Shown here: piece by piece, positions 15,886-23,680 of the stretch
Position numbering within the stretch: position 1 is the first letter of the stretch
Layout: every line of letters begins with the position of its first letter
Source of the DNA: Synechococcus sp. CBW1107
Lineage (GTDB): Bacteria; Cyanobacteriota; Cyanobacteriia; PCC-6307; Cyanobiaceae
Assembly (NCBI RefSeq): GCF_015841355.1
Contig: NZ_CP064908.1
Location: 2,604,001 to 2,668,000, forward strand
DNA length: 64,000 nt
Direction of reading: 5' to 3'
Notes under the pieces: model-generated
What the model was told of the DNA's origin: nothing
Databases searched by the model: none
Seen by the model: the letters and a program-made list of their open reading frames with translations, nothing else
Program-made: the position numbers and the translations under genes

Positions 15886-16551
15886 TCACTCTCCCCACTG
15901 ACGCAGCAGGTTCGTGTAGCTGCGGCTGATCAGATCGAAGATCTCGTCCTTGCCGTCACGCTGGAAGATCGCCCGACGGGCCGTGTCCAGCTCGAACAGC
16001 AGCTCCCGCTGGTCCGCCCGGCGCACCCGGCTCTGGATCCAGCCCACCGCCGCCAGGCGCACCCCATCACGCACCGGCTCCACCCGGTGCAACTGGGTGC
16101 TGGGGTACACCAGGGCATGACCTGCCGGGCAGCGCAGGGCTTCCTCCCCCGTCGGGCTCTCCAGCACCAGCTCGCCGCCGCTGTAGGTCTCCGGATCACT
16201 CAGAAACAGGGTGAAGGAGAGGTCGGAGCGGCCGCCGGTCATGAAGGCATTGTCGACATGGCTTCCGTAGCCTTCGCCCACGCTGCTGCGGCTGAACAGC
16301 ACGCCGTGAATGGCCACAGGCAGCGCGGCGGCCTGCATCAGGGGATGGGCCAGCAGAGTGGCCTGCACCTGGCTGGCCAGCTGGGCGTGCAGCGGGCTGC
16401 GCCGGTCCAGCTGGTGGTTGCGCTTGACGGAGCGGGCATGCCAGCCCGCCGTGTCAGCTCCCGGCAGCCAGCTGGTGTCCTCACGGCTCAGGGCCCTGCT
16501 CCAGTCCTCCACCTGGTGGGCCTGGAGCAGGGGTTCGAGGACGAAGCGCAT
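15886..16551 (-). CDS. PKHD-type Fe(II)/2-oxoglutarate hydroxylase (PiuC/YbiX family)
   Basis: 221 residues from the ATG at 16551. A double-stranded beta-helix dioxygenase with the iron ligands H98 and D100 (GSHVDNAFM) and H155 (QLHRVEPV), and R165 (DGVRLAAVGW) for 2-oxoglutarate. The N-terminus GWHARSVKRNHQL and C-terminal helical region match PiuC-type proteins, often associated with iron uptake in proteobacteria and common in picocyanobacteria. Its substrate is unknown. It is upstream of and probably co-transcribed with the Nif11-type gene. Confidence 0.92.
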   Translation of the reverse strand: MRFVLEPLLQAHQVEDWSRALSREDTSWLPGADTAGWHARSVKRNHQLDRRSPLHAQLASQVQATLLAHPLMQAAALPVAIHGVLFSRSSVGEGYGSHVDNAFMTGGRSDLSFTLFLSDPETYSGGELVLESPTGEEALRCPAGHALVYPSTQLHRVEPVRDGVRLAAVGWIQSRVRRADQRELLFELDTARRAIFQRDGKDEIFDLISRSYTNLLRQWGE

Positions 16552-16574
16552 GGTGGATGGTGAACAATGGCCGG

Positions 16575-16805
16575 ATGGCTTCGACACGGCCCATGGACCG
16601 CTCCAGCATCGCTCTGTTCCTGGCCACGGCTGGCCTGGCCGCGGGTGTGGCCGGTTGCAGTCATGGCCAGACCCCCAGAACCAGCGCCCCGCTGATGGAG
16701 AAGCCGGCGATGAGCAGCCCCGGCGCCGAGTCCTCCAGCAAGGAAAAGCCGGGCAGCCATGACGGCATGAAGCCCCATGAAGGTGGGGAAGGGGGTGAGG
16801 GCTGA
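16575..16805 (+). CDS. small putative lipoprotein
   Basis: 76 residues from the ATG at 16575; 16593 is an alternative. A short basic N-terminus, a hydrophobic stretch ALFLATAGLAAGVAGC and a lipobox-like AGC predict lipid attachment at Cys. The mature part is short, hydrophilic and low in complexity (Ser, Glu, Gly, His, Pro). It is divergent from the hydroxylase gene with only 23 nt between starts, which leaves little room for two promoters and lowers confidence. Confidence 0.55.
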   Translation: MASTRPMDRSSIALFLATAGLAAGVAGCSHGQTPRTSAPLMEKPAMSSPGAESSSKEKPGSHDGMKPHEGGEGGEG

Positions 16806-16822
16806 CGTCGCGGTCCTCCCGT

Positions 16823-17992
16823 TCAGCCCGTCTGGGAGCTCTTGTTCCCGAGCAGCGCCCGGATCTGGTCTTCTCCCACGTCGTTGCGGATCTGCACCTC
16901 GCCGATGGCGGTGGGCAGCACGAAGCGCACGGTGCCGCTCCTCACTTTTTTGTCGCTCAGGAGGGTGAGCAGCACCGTCTCAGGATCAAGGGGTGGCAGA
17001 TGCAATGGCAGGCCGGCCTTGGCGATCAGGGCGCACTGCCGCTGCTGCTCGGCCGGACTCCAGAGACCCATGGCCACGGCCAGGTCACCGGCTGCCACCA
17101 TCCCCAGCGCCACCGCCTCTCCATGGAGGTACGTGCCGTAGCCGCAGAGGGTCTCCACGACGTGGCCGAGGGTGTGGCCGTAGTTGAGGATGGCGCGCAG
17201 GCCTCCTTCCCGTTCATCGGCCGCCACCACGCGGGCCTTGGCCGCCGCGGAGCGCTCCAGCAGCCGTTGCAGCAGGCTGTCGCCCACTGCCTCCAGACTG
17301 GAGAGGTCGCCGGCGGCCTCCAGGTCGTTGAACAGCTGGGGATCACCGATCACCCCGTACTTGATCACCTCGGCCATCCCCGCGCGGAATTCCCGCGGCG
17401 GCAGTGTGGCCAGGGTGCTCGGATCGATCAGCACCAGCCTGGGCTGGTGGAAAGCCCCGATCAGATTCTTTCCGCCGGGATGGTTCACCCCGGTTTTGCC
17501 GCCGATGGAGGCATCCACCATCGCCAGCAGGGTGGTGGGCACCTGCACCACCGAGATCCCGCGCAACCAGGTGGCGGCGGCGAACCCGGCCATGTCCCCC
17601 ACCACTCCGCCGCCGAGGGCCACGATCAGTGAACTCCGCTCCAGATGCCGGGCCTGGGCCGCGTCATGGATCAGGGCCACGCTGGCTGGCGTTTTCTGAT
17701 CTTCCCCGGCGTCCAGCACCAGCAGGCTGGGTTCCAGCTCCGCAGCGCTGAGGCTCTCGAGGGCCCTCTGGCCGTAGAAGCCGTCCACCACCGGGTTGGT
17801 CACCACCAGCACCTTGGTGGCGGCCGCCACTCCCCTGGAGCGGATCAGCGGACCGAGCCGGGCGAGGCTGCCCTCACCGATCAGCACGGGGTAAGGCTGA
17901 CTGCTGAGGGCCACCTCGATCGTATGGACGGGAAGGTCCACGCCGGAGGGGCCGGCGGTCCCGGTGGGCTCGACCGAAAGCGCGGGGATCAT
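16823..17992 (-). CDS. aroB: 3-dehydroquinate synthase
   Basis: 389 residues from ATG 17992; an in-frame start at 18016 is also possible. Converts DAHP to 3-dehydroquinate in the shikimate pathway, using NAD and a divalent metal. Seen are the NAD-binding LDAGEDQKT, the [19 protein letters not shown] segment, [16 protein letters not shown], and metal-binding residues around E in [10 protein letters not shown] and H in [12 protein letters not shown] and HGEAVALGM. Located 34 nt downstream of recQ on the same strand, so possibly co-transcribed. Confidence 0.96.
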   Translation of the reverse strand: MIPALSVEPTGTAGPSGVDLPVHTIEVALSSQPYPVLIGEGSLARLGPLIRSRGVAAATKVLVVTNPVVDGFYGQRALESLSAAELEPSLLVLDAGEDQKTPASVALIHDAAQARHLERSSLIVALGGGVVGDMAGFAAATWLRGISVVQVPTTLLAMVDASIGGKTGVNHPGGKNLIGAFHQPRLVLIDPSTLATLPPREFRAGMAEVIKYGVIGDPQLFNDLEAAGDLSSLEAVGDSLLQRLLERSAAAKARVVAADEREGGLRAILNYGHTLGHVVETLCGYGTYLHGEAVALGMVAAGDLAVAMGLWSPAEQQRQCALIAKAGLPLHLPPLDPETVLLTLLSDKKVRSGTVRFVLPTAIGEVQIRNDVGEDQIRALLGNKSSQTG

Positions 17993-18026
17993 CGCTGGGA
18001 CCGGCGTGACGAACACATGGGCCAGG

Positions 18027-19907
18027 CTAGGCCTGGGCTTCCCAGCCCTGGATCACCGCCAGCACCGCCGCGCCATAACGCTCCAGCTTGGCCGCACCGA
18101 TGCCGCTCACCTGTCCCAGCTCCACCAGACGGGCCGGTCGCCTGGCCGCCAGCTCCAGCAGGGTGCGGTCGTGGAAGACCACATAGGGGGGCACCCCCTG
18201 GTCACGGGCCTGTCCCCGGCGCCAGTCCCTGAGAGCGCTGACCAGGCCCGTGTCGGCCTCCGCATCAGCCCCGGTCGCCACCGTCAGCTCCGCCGCCGGC
18301 CGGCCGCTGCGGCTCCGTTCCGCGGCCCGCCTGCGGTCCTGGCGTGTCGGGGTGGCGGGCAGCTCCAGGGTCATCTCCCCCCGCAGCAGGGCCCGGACCC
18401 GGGCCTCCTGCCCCCAGCGCAGACCGCCGCGGCCATCGGGCACCGGCTCCAGCCATCCCTGGCCGGTGAGCTGCCGCAGCAGGGTCCGCCACTGGTCGCG
18501 GTCCAGCTCCTTGCCGATGCCGTAGACACTCAGGCTCTGGTGGCCCAGGGACCGCACCCGGGCGGTGTCGGCACCCAGCAGCACGTCGGTGAGGTGGGCA
18601 GCCCCGAAGCGCTGGCCCGTGCGGAACACGGCCGAGAGGGCCTTCTGGGCCGCCACGGTCCGGTCTTCCAGGACCTGGGGCTCGAGACAGCGGTCGCAGT
18701 TCCCGCAAGGCTCAGCCAATGTTTCGCCCAGATGGGCGAGCAGCACCTGGCGACGGCAGCCCGGTGCCTCGGTGAAGCCCACCAGCGCGTCGAGCTTGCC
18801 GTGCTCGATCCGCTTCTGGGCGGCCTCGGCCTCGGAGTCCTCGATGAAGCGCCGCAGCTGGGGCACATCCCCCGGCCCATGCACCATCCAGGCGGTGGCC
18901 GGAAGTCCGTCGCGTCCCGCTCGGCCGGTTTCCTGGTAGTAGGCCTCCAGGCTCTTGGGCAGATCCAGATGGGCGACGAAGCGCACATCCGGTTTGTCGA
19001 TGCCCATTCCGAAGGCGATCGTGGCCACCACCACCACGCCGGCGTCGTTGCGGAAGCGACTGAGGGCACGGGAGCGCTCTCCGGCGTCCATCCCGGCGTG
19101 ATAGCCCACAGCCTCGTGGCCGGCGGACTGCAGCAGGGCGGTGAAGCTGTCCACGCGGCTGCGTGAGCGGGCGTAGACGATGCCGGCTTCACCCCGGAAC
19201 CCCTCCAGGAAGGCCAGCAGCTGCTCCCTGGCCTCCTGCTTGGGCCGCAGCAGGTAGCGGATGTTGGGACGATCGAAGCTGGCCAGGAACACCCGCCCCT
19301 GCTCGAGGGCCAGGCGCTCGATGATCTCGCCACGGGTGCGTGGATCGGCTGTGGCCGTGAGGGCCAGCCTTGGCACCTGCGGGACGCGCTGGGCGAGGGC
19401 CTCCAGCTGCAGGTAATCGGGGCGGAAGTCGTGGCCCCACTGGGAGACGCAGTGGGCCTCATCAATGGCGAACAGGGCCAGGGGTCTGTCCTGCAGTCGC
19501 TCGAGCAGATCTCCGCCCAGCAGCCGCTCCGGTGAGACGTAGAGCAGATCCAGTTCACCCCTCTGGAGGGTGCGCCAGAGGGTGCCGGTGGCTTCGCTCG
19601 TGAGACCCGAGTGCAGCGCCGCCGCCCTCACCCCGGCCTGGCGCAGGGCCAGCACCTGATCGTCCATCAGAGCGATCAGGGGCGAGACCACCACCGTCAG
19701 GCCCTCACGGCAGAGAGCGGGCACCTGATAGCAGAGCGATTTGCCGCCACCGGTGGGCATCAGCACCAGACCGGAGCCGCCGGCGATCACATGCCGCACG
19801 ATCGCCTCCTGCGGACCACGGAAGTCGTCGTAGCCGAACACCTCCCGCAGCACCAGCAGCGGATCGCTGCCCTCGAAGCGGCTCGGCATGACCGTGGACT
19901 TCGTCAT
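18027..19907 (-). CDS. recQ: ATP-dependent DNA helicase RecQ
   Basis: 626 residues from ATG 19907; 19889 (MPSRFEGSD) is an alternative. 3'-5' SF2 helicase acting in recombination and fork repair. Motif I is [13 protein letters not shown], the DEAH box is in [19 protein letters not shown], and motif VI is [10 protein letters not shown]. The zinc-binding Cys cluster ([12 protein letters not shown]...CGNCDRC) and RQC region follow. A C-terminal HRDC domain is present ([20 protein letters not shown] ... [11 protein letters not shown]). The open frame continues far upstream, but that part is antisense to the ABC permease gene. Confidence 0.95.
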   Translation of the reverse strand: MTKSTVMPSRFEGSDPLLVLREVFGYDDFRGPQEAIVRHVIAGGSGLVLMPTGGGKSLCYQVPALCREGLTVVVSPLIALMDDQVLALRQAGVRAAALHSGLTSEATGTLWRTLQRGELDLLYVSPERLLGGDLLERLQDRPLALFAIDEAHCVSQWGHDFRPDYLQLEALAQRVPQVPRLALTATADPRTRGEIIERLALEQGRVFLASFDRPNIRYLLRPKQEAREQLLAFLEGFRGEAGIVYARSRSRVDSFTALLQSAGHEAVGYHAGMDAGERSRALSRFRNDAGVVVVATIAFGMGIDKPDVRFVAHLDLPKSLEAYYQETGRAGRDGLPATAWMVHGPGDVPQLRRFIEDSEAEAAQKRIEHGKLDALVGFTEAPGCRRQVLLAHLGETLAEPCGNCDRCLEPQVLEDRTVAAQKALSAVFRTGQRFGAAHLTDVLLGADTARVRSLGHQSLSVYGIGKELDRDQWRTLLRQLTGQGWLEPVPDGRGGLRWGQEARVRALLRGEMTLELPATPTRQDRRRAAERSRSGRPAAELTVATGADAEADTGLVSALRDWRRGQARDQGVPPYVVFHDRTLLELAARRPARLVELGQVSGIGAAKLERYGAAVLAVIQGWEAQA

Positions 19908-19928
19908 GGTGCGTCCCACAATGGCCCC

Positions 19929-20852
19929 ATGGATGGTTCCCCCGCTGCCTCGCCGTCGTCCTCCCGCCGTGGCGCCAGGGTGGGCCGCAGCGCCACGGCC
20001 TGGGGCTTTCTGGCTCCGGCGCTGCTGCTGTTGAGTGTTTCGGTGCTGATCCCGGCCGCGATGGCCCTGGTGATCAGCTTCACCGCCACCGGGCTCGACG
20101 TGAGCGAACCCTTGCGCTTTGTCGGCCTGGCCAACATCCGGCGGCTCCTGGCCGATCCGGTGTTCCTGCAGGTGCTGGGCACCACCGTCCTCTATCTGAT
20201 CGGAGTGGTGCCGCCGATCGTCCTGGGATCCCTCACCCTGGCCGTCCTGGTGAACCGCCAGCTGCCCGGCATTCACCTCTTCCGTGCCGCCTTCTACACC
20301 CCGGTGCTGGTCTCGATCGTGGTGGCGGCCATCGCCTTCCGTTGGCTGTATGCCGAAAACGGTCTGATCAACGGTTGGCTGACCGCCTGGCTGGGGGAGG
20401 CGTTCACGCCGATCGGCTTTCTCACCACCCCCTGGCTGGCGCTGCCGGCCGTGATGCTCGTGACCCTCTGGAAGGGCCTGGGCTACTACATGGTCATCTT
20501 TCTCTCGGGTCTCCAGGGCATCTCGCCGGAGCTCTACGAAGCCGCCGCCCTCGATGGCAGCGAGGGCTGGCGGCGCCATCTCGACATCACCCTGCCGTTG
20601 CTTCGTCCCTACATCACCCTGGTGGGGGTGATCTCCGCGATCGCCGCCACCAAGGTGTTCGAGGAGGTGTATCTGATGACCCAGGGGGGACCGGCCGATT
20701 CCACCCGCACCCTCGTCTATTACGTCTACGACCAGGCGTTCTCCGAGCTGGACATCAGCTACGCCTGCACGGTGGGTCTGGCCCTCTTCCTGATCGTGCT
20801 GATCTTCAGCCTGCTGCGTTTCCTGGCGGTGGGAGAGAAGGGCTTCAGCTGA
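19929..20852 (+). CDS. sugar ABC transporter permease (UgpA/MalF-like)
   Basis: 307 residues with six predicted membrane helices. The cytoplasmic EAA loop ELYEAAALDGSEGWRRHLDITLPLL is the coupling site for the ATPase. The family imports sugars or compatible solutes such as glucosylglycerol, and picocyanobacteria carry related permeases (ggt-type). No binding protein, second permease or ATPase is next to it here, so its partners must lie elsewhere. It is divergent from recQ with 21 nt between the chosen starts. Confidence 0.9.
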   Translation: MDGSPAASPSSSRRGARVGRSATAWGFLAPALLLLSVSVLIPAAMALVISFTATGLDVSEPLRFVGLANIRRLLADPVFLQVLGTTVLYLIGVVPPIVLGSLTLAVLVNRQLPGIHLFRAAFYTPVLVSIVVAAIAFRWLYAENGLINGWLTAWLGEAFTPIGFLTTPWLALPAVMLVTLWKGLGYYMVIFLSGLQGISPELYEAAALDGSEGWRRHLDITLPLLRPYITLVGVISAIAATKVFEEVYLMTQGGPADSTRTLVYYVYDQAFSELDISYACTVGLALFLIVLIFSLLRFLAVGEKGFS

Positions 20853-20949
20853 GGGAGCCCAGGCTGAGGAGGCCAGCCTGATGGTCAAGGGAATGGCAAG
20901 CTTCTGAATTGGCGCGCGCCCTGGTGTCGCGTGGTCCGTGAGGTCAGGG

Positions 20950-22200
20950 ATGGGCAGCAGCATCGGCGTGGTGGGGGGCGGCCAACTGGCCTGGATGCTG
21001 GCGGCGGCGGCCCGGGAGCAGGGCATTGAACTGCACGTGCAGACCCCGGAGCTCACCGATCCCGCCGCACGGCTGGCCACCAGCGTGGTGCGGGCGCCGC
21101 TGGGCGATCTGGCGGCCTCCCGCCGTCTGGCCGAGAGGGCTTCGGCGATCAGTTTCGAGAACGAATGGCTCGACCTTGAGGCCCTCGCCCCGCTGGAGCA
21201 GGAGGGGGTGGTCTTCATTCCCCGGCTGCAGTCCCTGGCGGATCTGGTCTGCAAGCGCCGACAGCGCCAGTTGCTGGAGCGGTTGCACCTGCCCTCGCCG
21301 CGCTGGTTCCCGCTGGAGCAACTGCTGACTCCCCCGCCTGTGCTTGAGCCGGAGGATCCGCCGGTGGACGGAGCCGAGGACCGCGCCGCTGAAGCGGCTG
21401 AGCCAGAGACGCCTCAGCCACCCCAGCTCCCGCCGGGGTTCGACTTTCCGTTGATGGCCAAGGCTGTGCGGGGGGGCTACGACGGACGCGGCACCCGGGT
21501 GATCCGCAGCCAGGCGGAACTGGAGGCCCTGATCGAGACTGAGGATCCAGGCCTGTGGCTGCTGGAGGAGTTCGTGGCCTTCGAGCAGGAGCTGGCGCTG
21601 GTGGCCTGTCGCGATCACCTCGGGGCGGTTCAGTGCTACCCCCTGGTGGAGACGCACCAGCATGATCAGGTCTGCGAGTGGGTGCTCGCGCCCGCTGCCG
21701 CCAGCCAGGCGGTGGAGGCCCGCGCCCGCAACGTGGCGGCTTCGCTGCTGGCTGCGCTGGATTACGTGGGCGTGCTCTCGATTGAATTCTTCTACGGACG
21801 CTCGGGCCTCCTGGTCAATGAGCTCGCCCCGCGCACTCACAACTCCGGCCATTACACGATCGAAGCGTGTCGCACCAGCCAGTTCGCCCAGCAGGTGCGC
21901 ATCGTCGCCGGAGAGCCCCTCGGAGACACCTCCATGCAGCTCAGCGGCGCGTTGATGGTGAACCTGCTGGGTTTCGAGACCTCCACGGCGGCCTACGCCA
22001 GGCAGCGCCAGGCCCTGGAGTCCCTGGCCGGCGCTCACCTGCACTGGTACGGCAAACGTCTGGCCCTGCCCGGACGCAAGCTGGGTCACATCACCCTGGA
22101 GCTCAAGGCCTCAGCTGCGGCCGAGCGGGCCAGGGAGGCAGCCCTGCGTCTGGCTGAAGTCCGGGCGATCTGGCCGCTGCCACCCGCTCGTACCCCTTAG
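20950..22200 (+). CDS. purK: 5-(carboxyamino)imidazole ribonucleotide synthase
   Basis: 416 residues. ATP-grasp enzyme that converts AIR plus bicarbonate to N5-CAIR in purine synthesis. The start at ATG 20950 puts IGVVGGGQLAWMLAAAAREQGI at the N-terminus. Further signatures are FPLMAKAVRGGYDGRGTRV, ELALVACRD, and NELAPRTHNSGHYTIEAC. A roughly 40-residue acidic insert (VLEPEDPPVDGAEDRAAEAA...) around residues 135-160 is longer than in most homologues. The 6S RNA gene follows immediately, as reported for other cyanobacteria. Confidence 0.96.
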   Translation: MGSSIGVVGGGQLAWMLAAAAREQGIELHVQTPELTDPAARLATSVVRAPLGDLAASRRLAERASAISFENEWLDLEALAPLEQEGVVFIPRLQSLADLVCKRRQRQLLERLHLPSPRWFPLEQLLTPPPVLEPEDPPVDGAEDRAAEAAEPETPQPPQLPPGFDFPLMAKAVRGGYDGRGTRVIRSQAELEALIETEDPGLWLLEEFVAFEQELALVACRDHLGAVQCYPLVETHQHDQVCEWVLAPAAASQAVEARARNVAASLLAALDYVGVLSIEFFYGRSGLLVNELAPRTHNSGHYTIEACRTSQFAQQVRIVAGEPLGDTSMQLSGALMVNLLGFETSTAAYARQRQALESLAGAHLHWYGKRLALPGRKLGHITLELKASAAAERAREAALRLAEVRAIWPLPPARTP

Positions 22201-22390
22201 AGTTTCTGCGGACTGCTGTGTTGGTGACTGCCTTTCACAGTTTCTGATCTGACTCCCTCTTCGACGTGGGTGGTCTGTCGTGACGGTGACGTACACCGGC
22301 CTCGTTGCCGGAAACCGAGCCCCACTTTGACCGCTCCTCTGGTACTACCAGGTCGAACACTGGGGCAAGACGGCACGGCGGTTCACCCTT
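22201..22390 (+). ncRNA. ssrS: 6S RNA (RNA polymerase regulator)
   Basis: The location directly after purK is the known place of 6S RNA in cyanobacteria. The sequence folds as expected: a closing stem pairs 22210-22220 with 22374-22384 over 11 positions, counting G-U pairs, and a GTGGG/CCCAC helix lies further in. The apical part has the hairpins CGGTG-CACCG and CCGGC-GCCGG. A small CTGGT-ACCAG hairpin sits on the 3' side of the central bubble. 6S RNA mimics an open promoter and binds sigma70-type RNA polymerase. The ends are approximate. The region has no protein frame. Confidence 0.8.
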
Positions 22391-22391
22391 T

Positions 22392-22673
22392 TCAATCCTT
22401 GAGACAGAGCAGCTCCAGGCGTTTCTGGAGCTGCTCCCGGGGCCAGGTGGTCAGCACGAACACCTCCTGGGCCGTGCTGCCCCGCCGGGCCAGCAGCTTG
22501 TATCCCCCGTTGATCGGAACCGACACCCGCAGACGCAGGCGTGGGCTGTGTCCCTTGACACGGCTGATCACGGCCGGGGTGATCGTCTCGATGCCTTCGT
22601 CCCGGGCCAGGGCTTTGAGCACGGGAATCAGACCTTCCACGTAGGTGCTGTGGGTGATCACCACCCGGCCCAT
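22392..22673 (-). CDS. DUF2103 family protein
   Basis: 93 residues starting MGRVVITHSTYVEGLIPVLKAL. The segments GIETITPAVISRVKGHSPRLRLRVSVP and NGGYKLLARRGSTAQEVFVLT are the conserved core of DUF2103, found mainly in cyanobacteria and annotated in some databases as possibly metal binding. No membrane segment. A longer frame extends upstream to 22787 but lacks family similarity. It converges on the 6S RNA gene. Confidence 0.82.
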   Translation of the reverse strand: MGRVVITHSTYVEGLIPVLKALARDEGIETITPAVISRVKGHSPRLRLRVSVPINGGYKLLARRGSTAQEVFVLTTWPREQLQKRLELLCLKD

Positions 22674-22742
22674 GGGTATTTCTCTCAGGTGACCAAACCT
22701 AGGCAGGACCGCTAGGACGATGAAGCCCTTCGCCGATCCGCG

Positions 22743-22973
22743 GTGGTTTTGACACGCGCGTCGCTCAGTCTCGAGCTCAGCCGCCACCTCGGCGAAGCCG
22801 TTGAAGTGCTCACCCTGGTTGAGCCCTTGCGGCGCCAGGTGCGCGGCCTGGAGGTCTGCTCCGGACGGGTGTTCAGCTACGTGCTCGACCGGGGCGCCCT
22901 CACGCTGCAGGTGCGCAACCTGCTTGTGTTCAGCGTCTGCCCTCAGGACGATGCCCTGATGGGACTGGCCTGA
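22743..22973 (+). CDS. small hypothetical protein
   Basis: 76 residues from a GTG, start MVLTRASLSLELSRHLGEAVEVL and end VCPQDDALMGLA, with two Cys. It contains alternating hydrophobic stretches suggestive of a small beta-rich fold and no signal peptide. Divergent from the DUF2103 gene, 69 nt apart. I recognise no family, so it stands on coding appearance and on filling an otherwise empty interval. Confidence 0.55.
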   Translation: MVLTRASLSLELSRHLGEAVEVLTLVEPLRRQVRGLEVCSGRVFSYVLDRGALTLQVRNLLVFSVCPQDDALMGLA

Positions 22974-23019
22974 GTCCCGGAGTCGATCCGCGTCGGTGTC
23001 CCGGCCGCCCCTGCGGGGA

Positions 23020-23310
23020 TCACTCCCGCTCGAGAGGTGCCATCGTCAGCCCTTCCTGGCTGAGTTGCTGGTGGTACAGCTCAGCCTGCTCCTGGGGCCC
23101 GCTCCAGACCACGGCGGAACCCTCGGAGTCGATCTGATGGGCCAGCTCCCAGGCCCGGTCGGGTCCCATGCCCGGCAGGTAACGCACCAGGCAGTTCACC
23201 ACGTGCTGGAAGGTGTTGACATCATCGTCGAGCACGACGACCCGGAGATGGGGATAGTGCTGGCGTTGCCGGATCCCCGCCGGGATCGTCTGAACTCCCG
23301 GTGCTGCCAT
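23020..23310 (-). CDS. clpS: ATP-dependent Clp protease adaptor ClpS
   Basis: 96 residues. ClpS delivers N-degron substrates to ClpC/ClpA-ClpP. The core YPHLRVVVLDDDVNTFQHVVNCL contains the DDxxNTF substrate-pocket motif, followed by the helix with the HQIDSEGSAVVW segment, where adaptors conserve a V(H/D)xxG pattern. Cyanobacteria usually carry ClpS1 and ClpS2; I cannot tell which this is. clpP itself lies at 27370, not adjacent. Confidence 0.93.
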   Translation of the reverse strand: MAAPGVQTIPAGIRQRQHYPHLRVVVLDDDVNTFQHVVNCLVRYLPGMGPDRAWELAHQIDSEGSAVVWSGPQEQAELYHQQLSQEGLTMAPLERE

Positions 23311-23377
23311 CGTTGGACTGCGTCTGGGACAGCCCCATCCTAGGTAAAGTCTGAATCACTGTTGCTTGGGCGATCCC

Positions 23378-23479
23378 ATGCTCATCACCCTTGGCTGGGC
23401 TTCCCTGGCTGCGTTGTTCAGCTTTTCGATCGCCATGGTGGTCTGGGGCCGCAACGGCGACGGCACGATCAATTTCTGA
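23378..23479 (+). CDS. petN: cytochrome b6f complex subunit VIII (PetN)
   Basis: 33 residues. A single membrane helix with the family sequence [20 protein letters not shown] followed by RNGDGTINF, which closely follows PetN of marine Synechococcus. PetN is an essential small subunit at the periphery of the cytochrome b6f dimer in the thylakoid membrane. Too short for many gene finders. Divergent from clpS; the 67-nt spacer must hold its promoter. Confidence 0.95.
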   Translation: MLITLGWASLAALFSFSIAMVVWGRNGDGTINF

Positions 23480-23506
23480 TCGCCCCAGGGCCCACTCCAC
23501 ACCCGG

Positions 23507-23680
23507 ATGCCTGACTTTCCCCTCTCCAGCACCAATGCCCTGGCACTGACCGCCTCGGTGTTGCTGGTCTTCGTCACGGGAGGGGTGATCTACCTCTCTG
23601 CGGTCGAGTGGCGTGACCGTCGCCGGGCCAGGAGACCTGCCCGCTCGCCTTCGGGTCGTCTGTCTTCCGGGCGACGGTGA
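23507..23680 (+). CDS. small membrane protein between petN and cofH
   Basis: 57 residues starting MPDFPLSSTNALALTASVLL, with one membrane helix (ALTASVLLVFVTGGVIYL) and a strongly basic C-terminal tail rich in Arg, Pro and Ser. It starts 27 nt after petN, and its stop overlaps the GTG start of cofH (GTGA). The topology suggests a thylakoid or plasma membrane protein with a cytoplasmic basic tail. Function unknown; a role near cytochrome b6f is guesswork from position. Confidence 0.65.
   Translation: MPDFPLSSTNALALTASVLLVFVTGGVIYLSAVEWRDRRRARRPARSPSGRLSSGRR

Noticed and set aside
18027-21254. Long minus-strand frame extending RecQ to more than 1000 residues
   Set aside because: The upstream part is antisense to the ABC permease gene and purK start; it is low-complexity Arg/Gly/His-rich sequence without family features. 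The real RecQ start is near 19907.
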